Shown one piece after another: positions 53,589 through 61,998 of a stretch of 64,000 nucleotides of DNA. Each line of letters starts with the position of its first letter. Positions within the stretch are counted from its first letter, which is position 1. The DNA comes from Winogradskyella sp. PC-19 (GTDB lineage Bacteria; Bacteroidota; Bacteroidia; Flavobacteriales; Flavobacteriaceae): contig NZ_CP019332.1 in the NCBI RefSeq assembly GCF_002163855.1, positions 161,213 through 225,212 on the forward strand, written 5' to 3'. Position numbers and translations under genes: made by a program. The notes under the pieces are model-generated. The model saw only the letters and a program-made list of their open reading frames with translations. It ran no database searches and was not told where the DNA came from.

Positions 53589-54032
53589 TCATCTTCCTAA
53601 TATTTCTTGGTCATAGTCATATTCCGCTTCGTTTGGAAAAAATCCATTCAAGTCAGGAAAAATTAACTGTAAATACTTGAATTCCGAATTCTCATAATAC
53701 TTAAATGAACTCAAAGTGTATTCAGTCAGCTTATCATTTTTCACCTCAATAAAGTAAACAGGAAACCGGTCAATTAAATCGTCAATTTTTTTATTCAGCG
53801 GTATTTCGTTGAATTTAAATCTTTCCGCATAATTATTAATTAATGTGTTTGTCAGTCCATTCGGAAGTCCAGAAATGAAAAGTTCAGGAATTCCAAAGTT
53901 TTTATAAATTCCAGTTGAGTATCCAAAAGGCGTAAATCCAATTTCCTCCATAACATAGGTTTTGTGAAATCCATATTCCGCAATATTATCATAAACCTTT
54001 TTGAAATATTTTTCCTTTTGTTTTTCTGTCAT
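53589..54032 (-). CDS. DUF4262-like cytoplasmic protein
   Basis: 147 residues. YDNIAEYGFHKTYVMEEIGFTPFGYSTGIYKNFGIPELFISGLP is close to the DUF4262 pattern (YTiGL...HPElii.gl). The second half is mixed alpha/beta (FPVYFIEVKNDKLTEYTLSSFKYY, YLQLIFPDLNGFFPNE). DUF4262 proteins are small soluble proteins found in bacteria with polymorphic-toxin or immunity contexts; function is not known. Single gene in its cassette. Confidence 0.75.
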   Translation of the reverse strand: MTEKQKEKYFKKVYDNIAEYGFHKTYVMEEIGFTPFGYSTGIYKNFGIPELFISGLPNGLTNTLINNYAERFKFNEIPLNKKIDDLIDRFPVYFIEVKNDKLTEYTLSSFKYYENSEFKYLQLIFPDLNGFFPNEAEYDYDQEILGR

Positions 54033-54056
54033 TTACTCGATTCTGAAATTGCATAC

Positions 54057-54180
54057 AACGGAATTGTGTATGATCTCGTTGCGTAGTTAAGCACTAAAGT
54101 TAGCAAATAAAATACAGATAGAAAGTCCGCTAGGACTTTCGCAAGTATGCACTAACTAGCAATGAATTATACACGTTGTT
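54057..54180 (-). repeat. attC-like site 25 (GTGTATGATTTCG type)
   Basis: AACGGAATTGTGTATGATCT ... TTATACACGTTGTT. Closes the cassette of 54179-54936; barcode ACCTGCT here, ACCTGCA at the far edge. The TAA of the last gene is formed by its GTTA end. Confidence 0.85.
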
Positions 54181-54589
54181 ACCTGCTGGCTTTATTCAGT
54201 TTTTTATCATTTATTTTTTCAACACTATATTTTCCAATTCGTATTAAAATCAGAACGACAGCAACTACTGCTGAAAACCAAGCCGTATTATAAACTCCGA
54301 AATAAAATTGGTCGATTGGAATAAGTCCTGAAAATTGTGTTCCTAAAACTATAGACATTAATAATATTCGGATAACAGTTTTAAACCAACTCGGTTTTGT
54401 TTGCATTTCATAAAATCCGATTACTAAAACAAATAAGAATAAACTATCTCCGTGAAAAATTCGACTTATCAATCCATCCAATTCAGAGTTAGCTTTTCCC
54501 CAAGTAACAAAATCATAATAACTTACAATAGATAAAATCAGTTGTATTATTATGATAATAATTGAAAAAAGTGGTTTATAAAATTTCAT
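54179..54589 (-). CDS. Four-segment membrane protein of unknown function
   Basis: 136 residues, mostly hydrophobic with four membrane segments (FSIIIIIIQLILSIVSYYDF, LFLFVLVIGFYEM, IRILLMSIVLGTQFSGLI, TAWFSAVVAVVLILIRIG) and a basic C-terminus (KLNKASR). Its stop codon overlaps the last bases of attC-like site 25. It overlaps the upstream gene 54589-54936 by a single base, indicating coupled translation. No family recognised. Confidence 0.65.
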   Translation of the reverse strand: MKFYKPLFSIIIIIIQLILSIVSYYDFVTWGKANSELDGLISRIFHGDSLFLFVLVIGFYEMQTKPSWFKTVIRILLMSIVLGTQFSGLIPIDQFYFGVYNTAWFSAVVAVVLILIRIGKYSVEKINDKKLNKASR

Positions 54590-54936
54590 TAGCTTAAATT
54601 GTTATTTTTCCAATTATCTACTCGTTCAAATATTCGGTTTCCAATTTCCAATCCGTCCATTCCAACTAAATCATCCCAGTCACAAGTCGGCGCAAACCAA
54701 ATCCATAATTCTGATATATCTATTCGATTACCATATTCAATGTCGTCAATATAATCAACCAAATGAGTGTGAAAGTCTTGAGCAGAGTCAAATTGATTAG
54801 AATATCCGCCTTTAAATTCTACTAAAATTTTTTCGGCTTTATGTAAGTCATCGACAAGTTCAAAAAACTCCCACTTTTTCCAATATTCGACTTTGGAAAG
54901 TTGTTCGGGTTTCTTTTTGAAAAATCTGTTTATCAT
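54589..54936 (-). CDS. Small acidic cytoplasmic protein
   Basis: 115 residues, rich in Asp, Glu and Trp: VEYWKKWEFFELVDDLHKAEKILVEFKGGYSNQFDSAQDFHTHLVDYIDDIEYGNRIDISELWIWFAPTCDWDDLVGMDG. The negative charge and size resemble immunity proteins, but I recognise no family. First gene of its cassette, translationally coupled to the membrane protein 54179-54589. Start 31 bases from the edge. Confidence 0.6.
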   Translation of the reverse strand: MINRFFKKKPEQLSKVEYWKKWEFFELVDDLHKAEKILVEFKGGYSNQFDSAQDFHTHLVDYIDDIEYGNRIDISELWIWFAPTCDWDDLVGMDGLEIGNRIFERVDNWKNNNLS

Positions 54937-54966
54937 TCCAGTAGGATGTTTTTTTAGCTTGCAGGT

Positions 54967-55089
54967 AACGGTCTCGGCTATGAGTAGTTGCGTGGGTTAG
55001 CGTTAAACTTAGCAAGTACACACCAAGCTGAAAATCCGCAAGGATTTTCATAAGTAGGCGAGAACAAGCAATTACTTATAGCCATTGTT
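54967..55089 (-). repeat. attC-like site 26 (GGCTATGAGTAGTTG type)
   Basis: AACGGTCTCGGCTATGAGTA ... TTATAGCCATTGTT. Closes the cassette of 55101-55965; barcode GCTAGTA here, GCCAGTA at the far edge. Confidence 0.85.
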
Positions 55090-55100
55090 GCTAGTAGTTT

Positions 55101-55664
55101 TTATAAATATTTAATGTTATTCAATTGATTCCCATATTCCATCATACCTTCTATGTCAAAATCAACTATACCGTTTTTATCGACTTTTTCTTTTTTTTGA
55201 ATCTCTTCGCTTATATCCAAAAGTTGTTTTTGAATATTTAAGGTTTGAGCAGTCGAAACATATGGTAAATTTTCAGGTTTATGCTCTTTATAATAATCTT
55301 GACAAAAAAAGAAGGCAGTATTCAAATCCTTTACAGTTAGTTTGTCAATCCAGCTTTTTTCGGTTAAATGAATCAACCAACTCCAAACTAAATGTCCATT
55401 ATAATCTTGAGTTTCCCAAAACCTACTGTCAGCAATAATATAATCATAACCAACTTTGCCAACTAAAGCATCAGATTCAACTTGCCAAACTCCAAATTTT
55501 ATTATTGCGATACTTGAGCAGAAATCTTCATAGTCGAATCGATTATTCTTTTTCGTATAATTAACTGCTTTATAATAGTCAGAATGGTCTTCAGTAAAGT
55601 TATGCGGAATTTCTCCATTTTGCCAAAGTTCGTATAAATGATGTTTTGCTTCTTGTTCTGTCAT
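55101..55664 (-). CDS. Cytoplasmic protein of unknown function, immunity-like
   Basis: 187 residues, soluble, mixed helix. Sections such as DFCSSIAIIKFGVWQVESDALVGKVGYDYIIADSRFWETQDYNGHLVWSWLIHLTEKSWIDKLTVKDLNTAFFFCQDYYKEH show many aromatics. Proteins of this kind occur as immunity or SMI1-like partners, but no family can be named. It is second in its cassette, 4 bases after 55669-55965. Confidence 0.55.
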   Translation of the reverse strand: MTEQEAKHHLYELWQNGEIPHNFTEDHSDYYKAVNYTKKNNRFDYEDFCSSIAIIKFGVWQVESDALVGKVGYDYIIADSRFWETQDYNGHLVWSWLIHLTEKSWIDKLTVKDLNTAFFFCQDYYKEHKPENLPYVSTAQTLNIQKQLLDISEEIQKKEKVDKNGIVDFDIEGMMEYGNQLNNIKYL

Positions 55665-55668
55665 ATGT

Positions 55669-55965
55669 TTAAAGATTTACTTCTAAATTTTCATCTAATA
55701 GATTCTCTATTTCTGTTCTGATAAATAAATTATTTGTTCTGATTTTTACTCTATCACAAACAACATCTAGTGTTAAATCACTTTGAGTAAAAGGTTGGAT
55801 AGATAATTCCGCATTCATAGTTCTCAAATAGGCTATGGCAAAAGAATCAAATTCGTTTTCATTTGTCGGTCGAATTATTAATTCTTCTATTGTAGCTCCT
55901 CTATATTTTTGTCCTATTAAATGTTCGTTTTTATTTTTTAATTCGGATGCTTCCTTATAAGTCAT
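55669..55965 (-). CDS. Small soluble protein of unknown function
   Basis: 98 residues: ASELKNKNEHLIGQKYRGATIEELIIRPTNENEFDSFAIAYLRTMNAELSIQPFTQSDLTLDVVCDRVKIRTNNLFIRTEIENLLDENLEVNL. Predicted alpha/beta, cytoplasmic. No family recognised. Leads the two-gene cassette with 55101-55664. Confidence 0.6.
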   Translation of the reverse strand: MTYKEASELKNKNEHLIGQKYRGATIEELIIRPTNENEFDSFAIAYLRTMNAELSIQPFTQSDLTLDVVCDRVKIRTNNLFIRTEIENLLDENLEVNL

Positions 55966-56001
55966 TTTATTTTATTTTGAGTTGATTGCGAAATTACTGG
56001 C

Positions 56002-56125
56002 AACGTTTAGTATATGAAAAGTAGCGTGTAACAATTCCTATACTTTTCCGACTAAAATAGAGTTATTAAATAAACAATGCAAATAAGATTTGGCACAGAT
56101 TTAGCTATTTTTTATATACGTTGTT
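56002..56125 (-). repeat. attC-like site 27 (TATATGAAAAGTAGCG type)
   Basis: AACGTTTAGTATATGAAAAG ... TTTTTATATACGTTGTT. Closes, or opens, the one cassette with reversed genes (56185-57068). Barcode AGCCATA exact at both edges, so the cassette frame itself is not inverted; only the genes are. Confidence 0.85.
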
Positions 56126-56184
56126 AGCCATAGTTTTTATATTTGCTCGAAATATTATATATTTACTATAATAAATTCTTAGAA

Positions 56185-56649
56185 ATGGAATGTTTATCAC
56201 ATAAATCGAAAATTAAAGATACTTTTTCAAGTGTTAGAGATTTCTCGTATTCTGAAAAGAGAAATCCTATGTCAGAAGATGCAATGAACAATCAACTTTT
56301 AGATGCTATACTTGATTTAAAATCTTCTATCAAGAATAAAACTAAAAGAATTTATGAAGTTAATCATAACATTGAAAAACTAACTTGGTTTAATGATTTA
56401 GACGAAGAGTGTTTAATGTTAACTAACGACTTAATTTCAGCTGCTAAGGATTTGCGTTCTTCTCTTATCCGACAATATATTTCTTTAGACTTTTTAAGAA
56501 AGAAGGGTATTGCAAAAGAAGAAATAAAAGATTTCAAGAATTCTATTGATGAATTAAAGGAAACTTATCAAGATTTAGAATCTGTATTCTTTTATCTTCC
56601 AGAAATTCCAGAATTCGTAGAAACTACTAAACAACTTTCTCTTGTTTAA
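56185..56649 (+). CDS. Coiled-coil protein, possible antitoxin, in reverse orientation
   Basis: 154 residues from the ATG at 56185 (an in-frame TTG at 56143 is less likely). Almost entirely helical with heptad spacing (LLDAILDLKSSIKNKTKRIYEVNHNIEKL, ... DLRSSLIRQYISLDFLRKKGIAKEEIKDFKNSIDELKETYQDLESVF). No DNA-binding motif is clear. It overlaps 56649-57068 by one base. The position ahead of a RelE-like gene, and the pair's own orientation, suggest a toxin-antitoxin pair; unproven. Confidence 0.6.
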   Translation: MECLSHKSKIKDTFSSVRDFSYSEKRNPMSEDAMNNQLLDAILDLKSSIKNKTKRIYEVNHNIEKLTWFNDLDEECLMLTNDLISAAKDLRSSLIRQYISLDFLRKKGIAKEEIKDFKNSIDELKETYQDLESVFFYLPEIPEFVETTKQLSLV

Positions 56650-57068
56650 TGGATTTATATTGTTTAGAGGACTTTAAAGTTGAGTTTGAGAAATTAAATT
56701 CCAAGAAGTCATATAAAACAATTGAAGCCGATTTAATAAATTACTTTTTTGATAAATCTACACAAGAACTTGCGTCTGGGACAAGATTGAATAATAGTGA
56801 TGATACTCCTTATATAAAAAAGCGTTTAAGAGGTAGCGGTGGATTCCGTTGTTATTATCTTTTAATTATAAAAAACGAAGCACTTTATTTAATGTTTGTT
56901 CATCCTAAAACAGGGTCAAAAGGTTCTGAAAATATTACAGATGAATCTAAAGCTTATCTTTATAAAAAAGTTTTAGAATGTATTAAATCAGAAGACCTTT
57001 ATAGATTAACACTCAATGACTCAAAAACTAAAATAAACTTTCAAAAAGTCATTAGCGTTCCGTCATAA
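56649..57068 (+). CDS. RelE/HigB-like protein, possible toxin, in reverse orientation
   Basis: 139 residues. The middle, KKRLRGSGGFRCYYLLIIKNEALYLMFVHPKTGSKGSENITDESKAYLYKKVLECIKSEDL, has the order seen in RelE/HigB-type mRNA interferases: RGxGGxR, consecutive strands, then KxGxxx-NI and a helix. The canonical RelE catalytic residues cannot all be assigned. One-base overlap with the helical gene upstream suggests a two-gene module. It is the only plus-strand cargo in the array. Confidence 0.6.
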   Translation: MDLYCLEDFKVEFEKLNSKKSYKTIEADLINYFFDKSTQELASGTRLNNSDDTPYIKKRLRGSGGFRCYYLLIIKNEALYLMFVHPKTGSKGSENITDESKAYLYKKVLECIKSEDLYRLTLNDSKTKINFQKVISVPS

Positions 57069-57076
57069 TTATGGCT

Positions 57077-57201
57077 AACGGTCTCGTATAACCGTCAGTT
57101 ACGGGTTTAAAGTTACTGTTTTTCGGTTAAGCACTGACTTTTGCAATTCCGAGTGGATTCGGACGTAGTCGAATCCGCCGTAATTGCGGTTATACATTGT
57201 T
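57077..57201 (-). repeat. attC-like site 28 (TATAACCGTCAGTTACGGG type)
   Basis: AACGGTCTCGTATAACCGTC ... TTGCGGTTATACATTGTT. Closes the cassette of 57190-57639; barcode GTAATGC exact at both edges. Confidence 0.9.
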
Positions 57202-57639
57202 GTAATGCGTTTTTTTCCATTCAAAAAGTTTTCCATTCAACTTTATCATTCCAAGAATTATTCCAACAAAAACAAATAGAACAGATAATCTACTAATTTG
57301 TTGAGTCATTATAGATTCAAACATCAGTGAAAGAGAAATCAAAATACAAGTGATTGGAACAAAATAAGTCATAGATTTTATACTCTTAAAGGATAAATTC
57401 CTAACATTTTTATTTTCCTTGACCCAATTCAGTTGTTTTATTGGGACAATACTTATTAAATGAAAAAACATATGATAACCAACGTTCAAAACTATTCCCA
57501 TTGAGATTCTTTCTTCAATTGGTAAATTGTCAACTGGAAAAAGTATTATAATTATTCCTATTCCAATGTTTATTAGAGAAAAAATCTTGTAAAATTTTTT
57601 AATTTTTTCCTTTGTAAAATATACGCTATAGTCTAACAT
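57190..57639 (-). CDS. Four-segment membrane protein with attC-encoded end
   Basis: 149 residues with four hydrophobic segments (FSLINIGIGIIIILFPV, ISMGIVLNVGYHMFFHLISI, SMTYFVPITCILISLSLMFE, LSVLFVFVGIILGMIKL). The end, KKTHYNNV and the stop, is read from attC-like site 28. No family recognised. Single gene in its cassette. Confidence 0.6.
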   Translation of the reverse strand: MLDYSVYFTKEKIKKFYKIFSLINIGIGIIIILFPVDNLPIEERISMGIVLNVGYHMFFHLISIVPIKQLNWVKENKNVRNLSFKSIKSMTYFVPITCILISLSLMFESIMTQQISRLSVLFVFVGIILGMIKLNGKLFEWKKTHYNNV

Positions 57640-57700
57640 TTCTTTTTAAGCTAACTCTATTATTTTTAATCGACTTTTATTCATTCCGTAAATGCATTAC

Positions 57701-57824
57701 AACGGTCTAGTATAAGAATAGTAGCGGATTTTTTGCACTTACTTTTCGGTTAGTTACTGTCGTTTGATTTATATATTTCACTTTCATTTTAGCGATTAAG
57801 CCGCTATTATTTTTATACATTGTT
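57701..57824 (-). repeat. attC-like site 29 (TATAAGAATAGTAGCGG type)
   Basis: AACGGTCTAGTATAAGAATA ... TATTATTTTTATACATTGTT. Closes the cassette of 57829-58857; barcode GTGGCTA exact at both edges. Confidence 0.88.
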
Positions 57825-57828
57825 GTGG

Positions 57829-58857
57829 CTAGTTTTTCTTTCTAATGATTTTTACAATTCGGTTAATTATAATTTCTGACAAGTTCCATTCATACCCTTC
57901 AAAATCTGTTGTGTTTATAAACTGAACTACCACAGCATCTATATCTTTATGGTATTCTGCGAGACTTTGATAACCAATGACTAAACCACCGTGATTATAT
58001 TCGTAAGGATATAATTCCTGTTCTCCTTCTTCAAATACAGAACCATCATTCAAGGCTCTTAGGAATGTTCCAACATCCTTTGCGGTTGCTAACATTCCAA
58101 ATTCGCGTGCTTTAAAATCTTCTTCAATTCCTACGTAATAACCGCTCATCACGTCTTCCAAATCCACTTCAGTTATCGAAAAATAGGTATTGTTCAATTC
58201 TAGGGGAATTAATATTTTTTCTTTGATATAATCATTGTGATTGTGTCCTAAAACCTTATCTAAAATCCTACGAAGCAATAAATAATTCGTGTTTGAATAT
58301 TCATAACCTTTGTCTGGTTTAAAGCTAGCAGGTAAGTCTAAAGCAAAATCTAATGGATTTTTGCCATTTTCTTCTTCGTTTTCCCAAAATGCTGGATTAT
58401 CTGTGAAATTTGGAATACCTGAACGATGTTGAACCATCATTTTTAGTGTAATCTCTTCTACATTTTCTATTCTTCCTTTTAGTTCTGGAAGATAATCGGT
58501 TAATGATTTATCAAAAGACAAACGCTTTTCTTTGACCAATTTCGTAGCTGCTAAAGCTGTATACAGCTTACTAATACTGGCAATTTTGAACAATGATTTT
58601 GGGTCGGCTGGTATTTTCTTTTCTCTATCTTTCCAACCACCTGTGTAGAACGATGGTGGTTTTCCCACTTCGTCTACATAAACAATCATTCCATCAAACC
58701 CATGCCCAATTGCTTCATCCACTTGTTTTTGAACCGTATCAGGTAACGGTAAAATCCAAGCCTTTACTAAAATCCATGGTACAAAAAACAGGGATATTGC
58801 TGTTCCAACAAGCAATACTATGCGCACAATCAATTTGGCTTTTTTGTTTTTTATCAT
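57829..58857 (-). CDS. Membrane-anchored serine hydrolase, beta-lactamase family
   Basis: 342 residues. N-terminal membrane anchor (residues 10-35). Active-site motifs: SISK (Ser94, Lys97), YSNTNY and a C-terminal HGG (YNHGGLVIGY) in the KTG position. Shorter than the paralogue at 41785-43470 and without a C-terminal beta domain. D-alanyl-D-alanine carboxypeptidase or esterase activity are possible. Periplasmic side. Single gene in its cassette. Confidence 0.87.
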   Translation of the reverse strand: MIKNKKAKLIVRIVLLVGTAISLFFVPWILVKAWILPLPDTVQKQVDEAIGHGFDGMIVYVDEVGKPPSFYTGGWKDREKKIPADPKSLFKIASISKLYTALAATKLVKEKRLSFDKSLTDYLPELKGRIENVEEITLKMMVQHRSGIPNFTDNPAFWENEEENGKNPLDFALDLPASFKPDKGYEYSNTNYLLLRRILDKVLGHNHNDYIKEKILIPLELNNTYFSITEVDLEDVMSGYYVGIEEDFKAREFGMLATAKDVGTFLRALNDGSVFEEGEQELYPYEYNHGGLVIGYQSLAEYHKDIDAVVVQFINTTDFEGYEWNLSEIIINRIVKIIRKKN

Positions 58858-58906
58858 TTTTCTGTTTCAGTCTTCGCTCTTGTGTTTGGTTTTTCAAATT
58901 AGCCAC

Positions 58907-59093
58907 AACGGTTTTGTATATGGCTCGTAGCGTGCAAATTATGAAATTACTTTCGGATTAAGCACGAGCCGAATTTTTTAATTTTTCTTATTACCTTTTT
59001 TCTCAATAAGCCAAATTAAAAAATTTGGCGGACTCGCAAATACACCTTAACTTCGATTAAGCAACTGACTAGCAATGAGCTATATACGTTGTT
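58907..59093 (-). repeat. attC-like site 30, long type (187 bp)
   Basis: AACGGTTTTGTATATGGCTC ... GAGCTATATACGTTGTT with GCCAAAT/ATTTGGC inside. Closes the cassette of 59098-60027; barcode AGGGTTA exact at both edges. Confidence 0.85.
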
Positions 59094-59097
59094 AGGG

Positions 59098-60027
59098 TTA
59101 GTTTTTTATCCACTCAATTGCATTTTCAGACATTTTTTTGTAGTCGTGACCTACATTTTTTATAGTGTCTATTTCCCAATTAAATGGCCAATTATTTTTG
59201 TTTTTCAATTCCTTATTAGCATTAAAAAAAGTTGTTCCACGTTCCAGTCTATGCGCTCCTTGTTCCATCGCCAAATCCGTTGTTCTGAAAGTCCCTAAAC
59301 TTGGGTCATTATCTAGTTCTCCCAATAAAATAATCAATCTTTTATTGTAAGAATTTTGCAAATTTATTCCTGTATTTTGAATGCCATACGGAAATTCAAG
59401 TTTATCGTTTGGTAGACTATAAAAGCCAGAATTTGCAGAGATAGCCGTTCCAATTCTCGATTCGGGCATTAACATTACCATTCTATGCACAAATTGTCCG
59501 CCAGCAGAATGTCCAAAAATGTCGTATTGTTCGTTTGTAATATTGTTAACCGATTTAATATGGTCAAATATGTTTTCAACCACCGTGTATGCCCATTCGC
59601 TTTTTGGGTTTTTAGTTCCGAAAAAGGTAAATAGATTTCCCTCTTGATAGTCGTTAGTTGTGTATTTTGAGAACTTATTTTCGAATTCAGGCGCAATTAT
59701 TAAAAGGTTATTTTCATCAGCTAATTCAATCCAAGCGTTTAGATAGTCATCTGCATTTCGTCCACCACCGTGCATAACGAAAACTATTTTGTCTTTATCA
59801 TTCCAACTTTCAGGTTTGTAAGTCCACACTTTAATCGATTTTCTCTCGCTATCTTTATAAGCGTAGATAACAAAAGAGTCTATTCCGCTGTTAATTTTTT
59901 TGATTTCCGTTATTTCAGGTCCTTTTGGAAGTACATAGAGGTAAATGTAACCTGCAACTGAAAGAAGCAAAAGGATAGAGAAAGTATATAAAATTACCTT
60001 TTTTAAAATTCTAAAAGTCTTGTTCAT
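59098..60027 (-). CDS. Membrane-anchored alpha/beta hydrolase, PHB-depolymerase-like
   Basis: 309 residues. N-terminal anchor (VILYTFSILLLLSVAGYIYLYV). Oxyanion region VFVMHGGGRNADDY, nucleophile elbow FGHSAGGQF (Ser174), candidate acid Asp in LLGELDNDP, and His in KNVGHDYKKM. This layout is that of PHB-depolymerase/feruloyl-esterase-like hydrolases. Works at the periplasmic side. Single gene in its cassette. Confidence 0.85.
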   Translation of the reverse strand: MNKTFRILKKVILYTFSILLLLSVAGYIYLYVLPKGPEITEIKKINSGIDSFVIYAYKDSERKSIKVWTYKPESWNDKDKIVFVMHGGGRNADDYLNAWIELADENNLLIIAPEFENKFSKYTTNDYQEGNLFTFFGTKNPKSEWAYTVVENIFDHIKSVNNITNEQYDIFGHSAGGQFVHRMVMLMPESRIGTAISANSGFYSLPNDKLEFPYGIQNTGINLQNSYNKRLIILLGELDNDPSLGTFRTTDLAMEQGAHRLERGTTFFNANKELKNKNNWPFNWEIDTIKNVGHDYKKMSENAIEWIKN

Positions 60028-60060
60028 TTTTAGTACTGTATTTTGTTTTAAATTAACCCT

Positions 60061-60184
60061 AACGTTGTTGTATAAGATTAGTTGCGAAGTTTAAGCACTA
60101 AAGTTAGCAAATAAATCACAAATGGAAAGTCCGCGAGGACTTTCGTAAGTAGGCTAGAACTAGCAATTAATTTTATACGGTGTT
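60061..60184 (-). repeat. attC-like site 31 (GTATAAGATTAGTTGCG type)
   Basis: AACGTTGTTGTATAAGATTA ... TAATTTTATACGGTGTT. Closes the cassette of 60193-60717; barcode GGGCACT here, GGGCACT/A at the far edge with pairing over 13 of 14 bases. Confidence 0.87.
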
Positions 60185-60192
60185 GGGCACTG

Positions 60193-60717
60193 TTATTTTA
60201 TCGTTTTCAATTCATCATTCATTTGATTTCGGAAATAGAAATAAGTGAATATGTAAAAAGGAAGTCCTAAAAAAACATATATTAAAATGCTGCTTGAGTC
60301 ATTTTTCTTTCCTATTTCTCTATAAAATTCATTTTGATTCATAAATGACTTAATTAAGAATACAAAGTATAATAGAATAGAAATCCAATTAATAATTAAA
60401 ATTATTGAGGCTAATAATTCAGAGTTTCGTGTGAAAACAGAAACAAGAATATTCGTAATTAATACTATTCCGTAAAGCATAAAAGCAATTTTTGAATTCC
60501 GACTAAATAATTTATGTATTCCTTTTGCAGATTCGTAAGAGTGATTTTCAAAATTTCCAGATAATTCCAGTTGTTCTTTATTAATTCCTCTTTTCTCTAA
60601 AATTCCAAGTGCAATATTTCTCAAATCATTATCATAACCATATTGCTTATAATTTTTCACAATATCAATCAATTTTCCGTTTTCGAATGATTCAAGTTTA
60701 GAATTTATGTTTGTCAT
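60193..60717 (-). CDS. Membrane protein of unknown function
   Basis: 174 residues. A cytoplasmic helical N-terminus (residues 1-70: LESFENGKLIDIVKNYKQYGYDNDLRNIALGILEKRGI) precedes three or four membrane segments (IAFMLYGIVLITNILVSVF, LLASIILIINWISILLYFVFLI, SSSILIYVFLGLPFYIFTYFYF). The N-terminus recalls the short helical hairpin seen in several Bacteroidota membrane proteins. No family recognised. Single gene in its cassette. Confidence 0.6.
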   Translation of the reverse strand: MTNINSKLESFENGKLIDIVKNYKQYGYDNDLRNIALGILEKRGINKEQLELSGNFENHSYESAKGIHKLFSRNSKIAFMLYGIVLITNILVSVFTRNSELLASIILIINWISILLYFVFLIKSFMNQNEFYREIGKKNDSSSILIYVFLGLPFYIFTYFYFRNQMNDELKTIK

Positions 60718-60743
60718 TTCTTAATTTCGTACTAATAGTGCCC

Positions 60744-60868
60744 AACGGTTTTGTATATGAAAAGTTGCGTTTATTTGAGCGCGATTTTTCAGGCTATTTT
60801 GTTTTTTTATAAAAGTAGTAAAATTTTTCAATGGAGTAGAAGTACAGCAATTTTTTATATACGGTGTT
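60744..60868 (-). repeat. attC-like site 32
   Basis: AACGGTTTTGTATATGAAAA ... TTTTTTATATACGGTGTT. Closes the cassette of 60855-61385; barcode GTACGTA exact at both edges. Confidence 0.87.
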
Positions 60869-61385
60869 GTACGTAGTTTTTAACTTTTCGTTTAAACTTA
60901 ATCCCATGATATGTGTCCATTCCGAAACTAAAAGGTGCTCTACCTTTAAATGAACCGATATTCCTGAAATTGAACAGAACTTCTTTATCTAGAACTATGA
61001 TTGTTAATTTGTGTGTTGGAATTTTAAATATTGAAGTGACGGTGAATTCCCAGTATGATTTTTTATTTTCTCGGAGAATCCATTTTGGATTATTTGCAAA
61101 AAACTCAATCATCTTTTTGTTTTCACTCAGTTTCAATTCAGAATTTATTTTTGATAAGTTTCGGTCATTAATTTTTAACCATACAGTATATAGGCTTATC
61201 GTAATCATTATGATAACGAATAGATAGTCCTTCATGTTTAGACTCTCTAAACTAAGTCTTAATAACGAGATAATAATTAGAAAAATAACGATAAAATACC
61301 ACATGAAATTTTCCCAAAAACCATCCAATTCGTCTTTAGGTAATTTTCTGTTTTCTTTAATACGTTTTAAATCATTTTTGTTCAT
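60855..61385 (-). CDS. Two-segment membrane protein with attC-encoded end
   Basis: 176 residues. Two membrane segments (MWYFIVIFLIIISLLRLSL and YLFVIIMITISLYTVWL), then a beta-rich domain (YWEFTVTSIFKIPTHKLTIIVLDKEVLFNFRNIG). The last residues, YVQHRI, and the stop are read from attC-like site 32. No family recognised. Single gene in its cassette. Confidence 0.6.
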   Translation of the reverse strand: MNKNDLKRIKENRKLPKDELDGFWENFMWYFIVIFLIIISLLRLSLESLNMKDYLFVIIMITISLYTVWLKINDRNLSKINSELKLSENKKMIEFFANNPKWILRENKKSYWEFTVTSIFKIPTHKLTIIVLDKEVLFNFRNIGSFKGRAPFSFGMDTYHGIKFKRKVKNYVQHRI

Positions 61386-61399
61386 TTCAAATTACGTAC

Positions 61400-61588
61400 A
61401 ACGGTTTTGTATAAGATTAGTGTGGGAGTTTGACAATTTGTGAATTGTCAGCCGAGCCACTAAGCTTATACTTATTTAGTATTTTTATCTTGTCGACCTA
61501 AAAATACTCAAATAAGTAAAAGCGACATAATAAAGTAACCAAAACTTTGGGCTAAACCATAAAACCCACATTAATTTTATGCGGTGTT
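61400..61588 (-). repeat. attC-like site 33, long type (189 bp)
   Basis: AACGGTTTTGTATAAGATTA ... TTAATTTTATGCGGTGTT with several internal hairpins (GACAATTTGTGAATTGTC). Closes the cassette of 61600-61998; barcode GTAAAAC exact at both edges. Confidence 0.83.
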
Positions 61589-61599
61589 GTAAAACGTTT

Positions 61600-61998
61600 T
61601 TATTTCTTTATCCTTATCGGCCAACTGTCCGAAGGCGAATTAAGATTTATTGATACATTATTTTTTTCAATTCCGACGAGTTCAATTTCAGGGCAATTTT
61701 CAGGCGTTATTTTTATCCGCTTATTTAATCGATTAGACAATTCGGTCAGAAACTCCATCAGTTTTTCGTGGTCATTTATACCATTAAATTCTCTTGGGTC
61801 AATATCGCATTCAATTTCGTCCTCCGTGAAAAAATGCGTGTTGATTTGAATATTATCTAAATAAATATTTGCAGTATTGTTCCAATCAATTTTTTTATCC
61901 CAAAATTCAATCAATCTATCAAAATTGATTTTCGTTTCAGTTTTTTGAGTGTTTTCGTTGAACCATTTAATATCAAATCTTTCATTAATGAAGTCCAC
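61600..61998 (-). CDS. Small cytoplasmic protein, start uncertain
   Basis: 132 residues from the GTG at 61998, but the same frame continues upstream as convincing protein (NWKELNNDIYFWDGSWRDIF... TDRNDWKIF) almost to the cassette edge at 62116 without an ATG, GTG or TTG. Either a rare start codon (a CTG in frame near 62096) is used, or the true N-terminus was lost when the cassette formed. The rest is acidic alpha/beta (DPREFNGINDHEKLMEFLTELSNRLNKRIKITPENCPEIELVGIE). No family recognised. Confidence 0.55.
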   Translation of the reverse strand: MDFINERFDIKWFNENTQKTETKINFDRLIEFWDKKIDWNNTANIYLDNIQINTHFFTEDEIECDIDPREFNGINDHEKLMEFLTELSNRLNKRIKITPENCPEIELVGIEKNNVSINLNSPSDSWPIRIKK

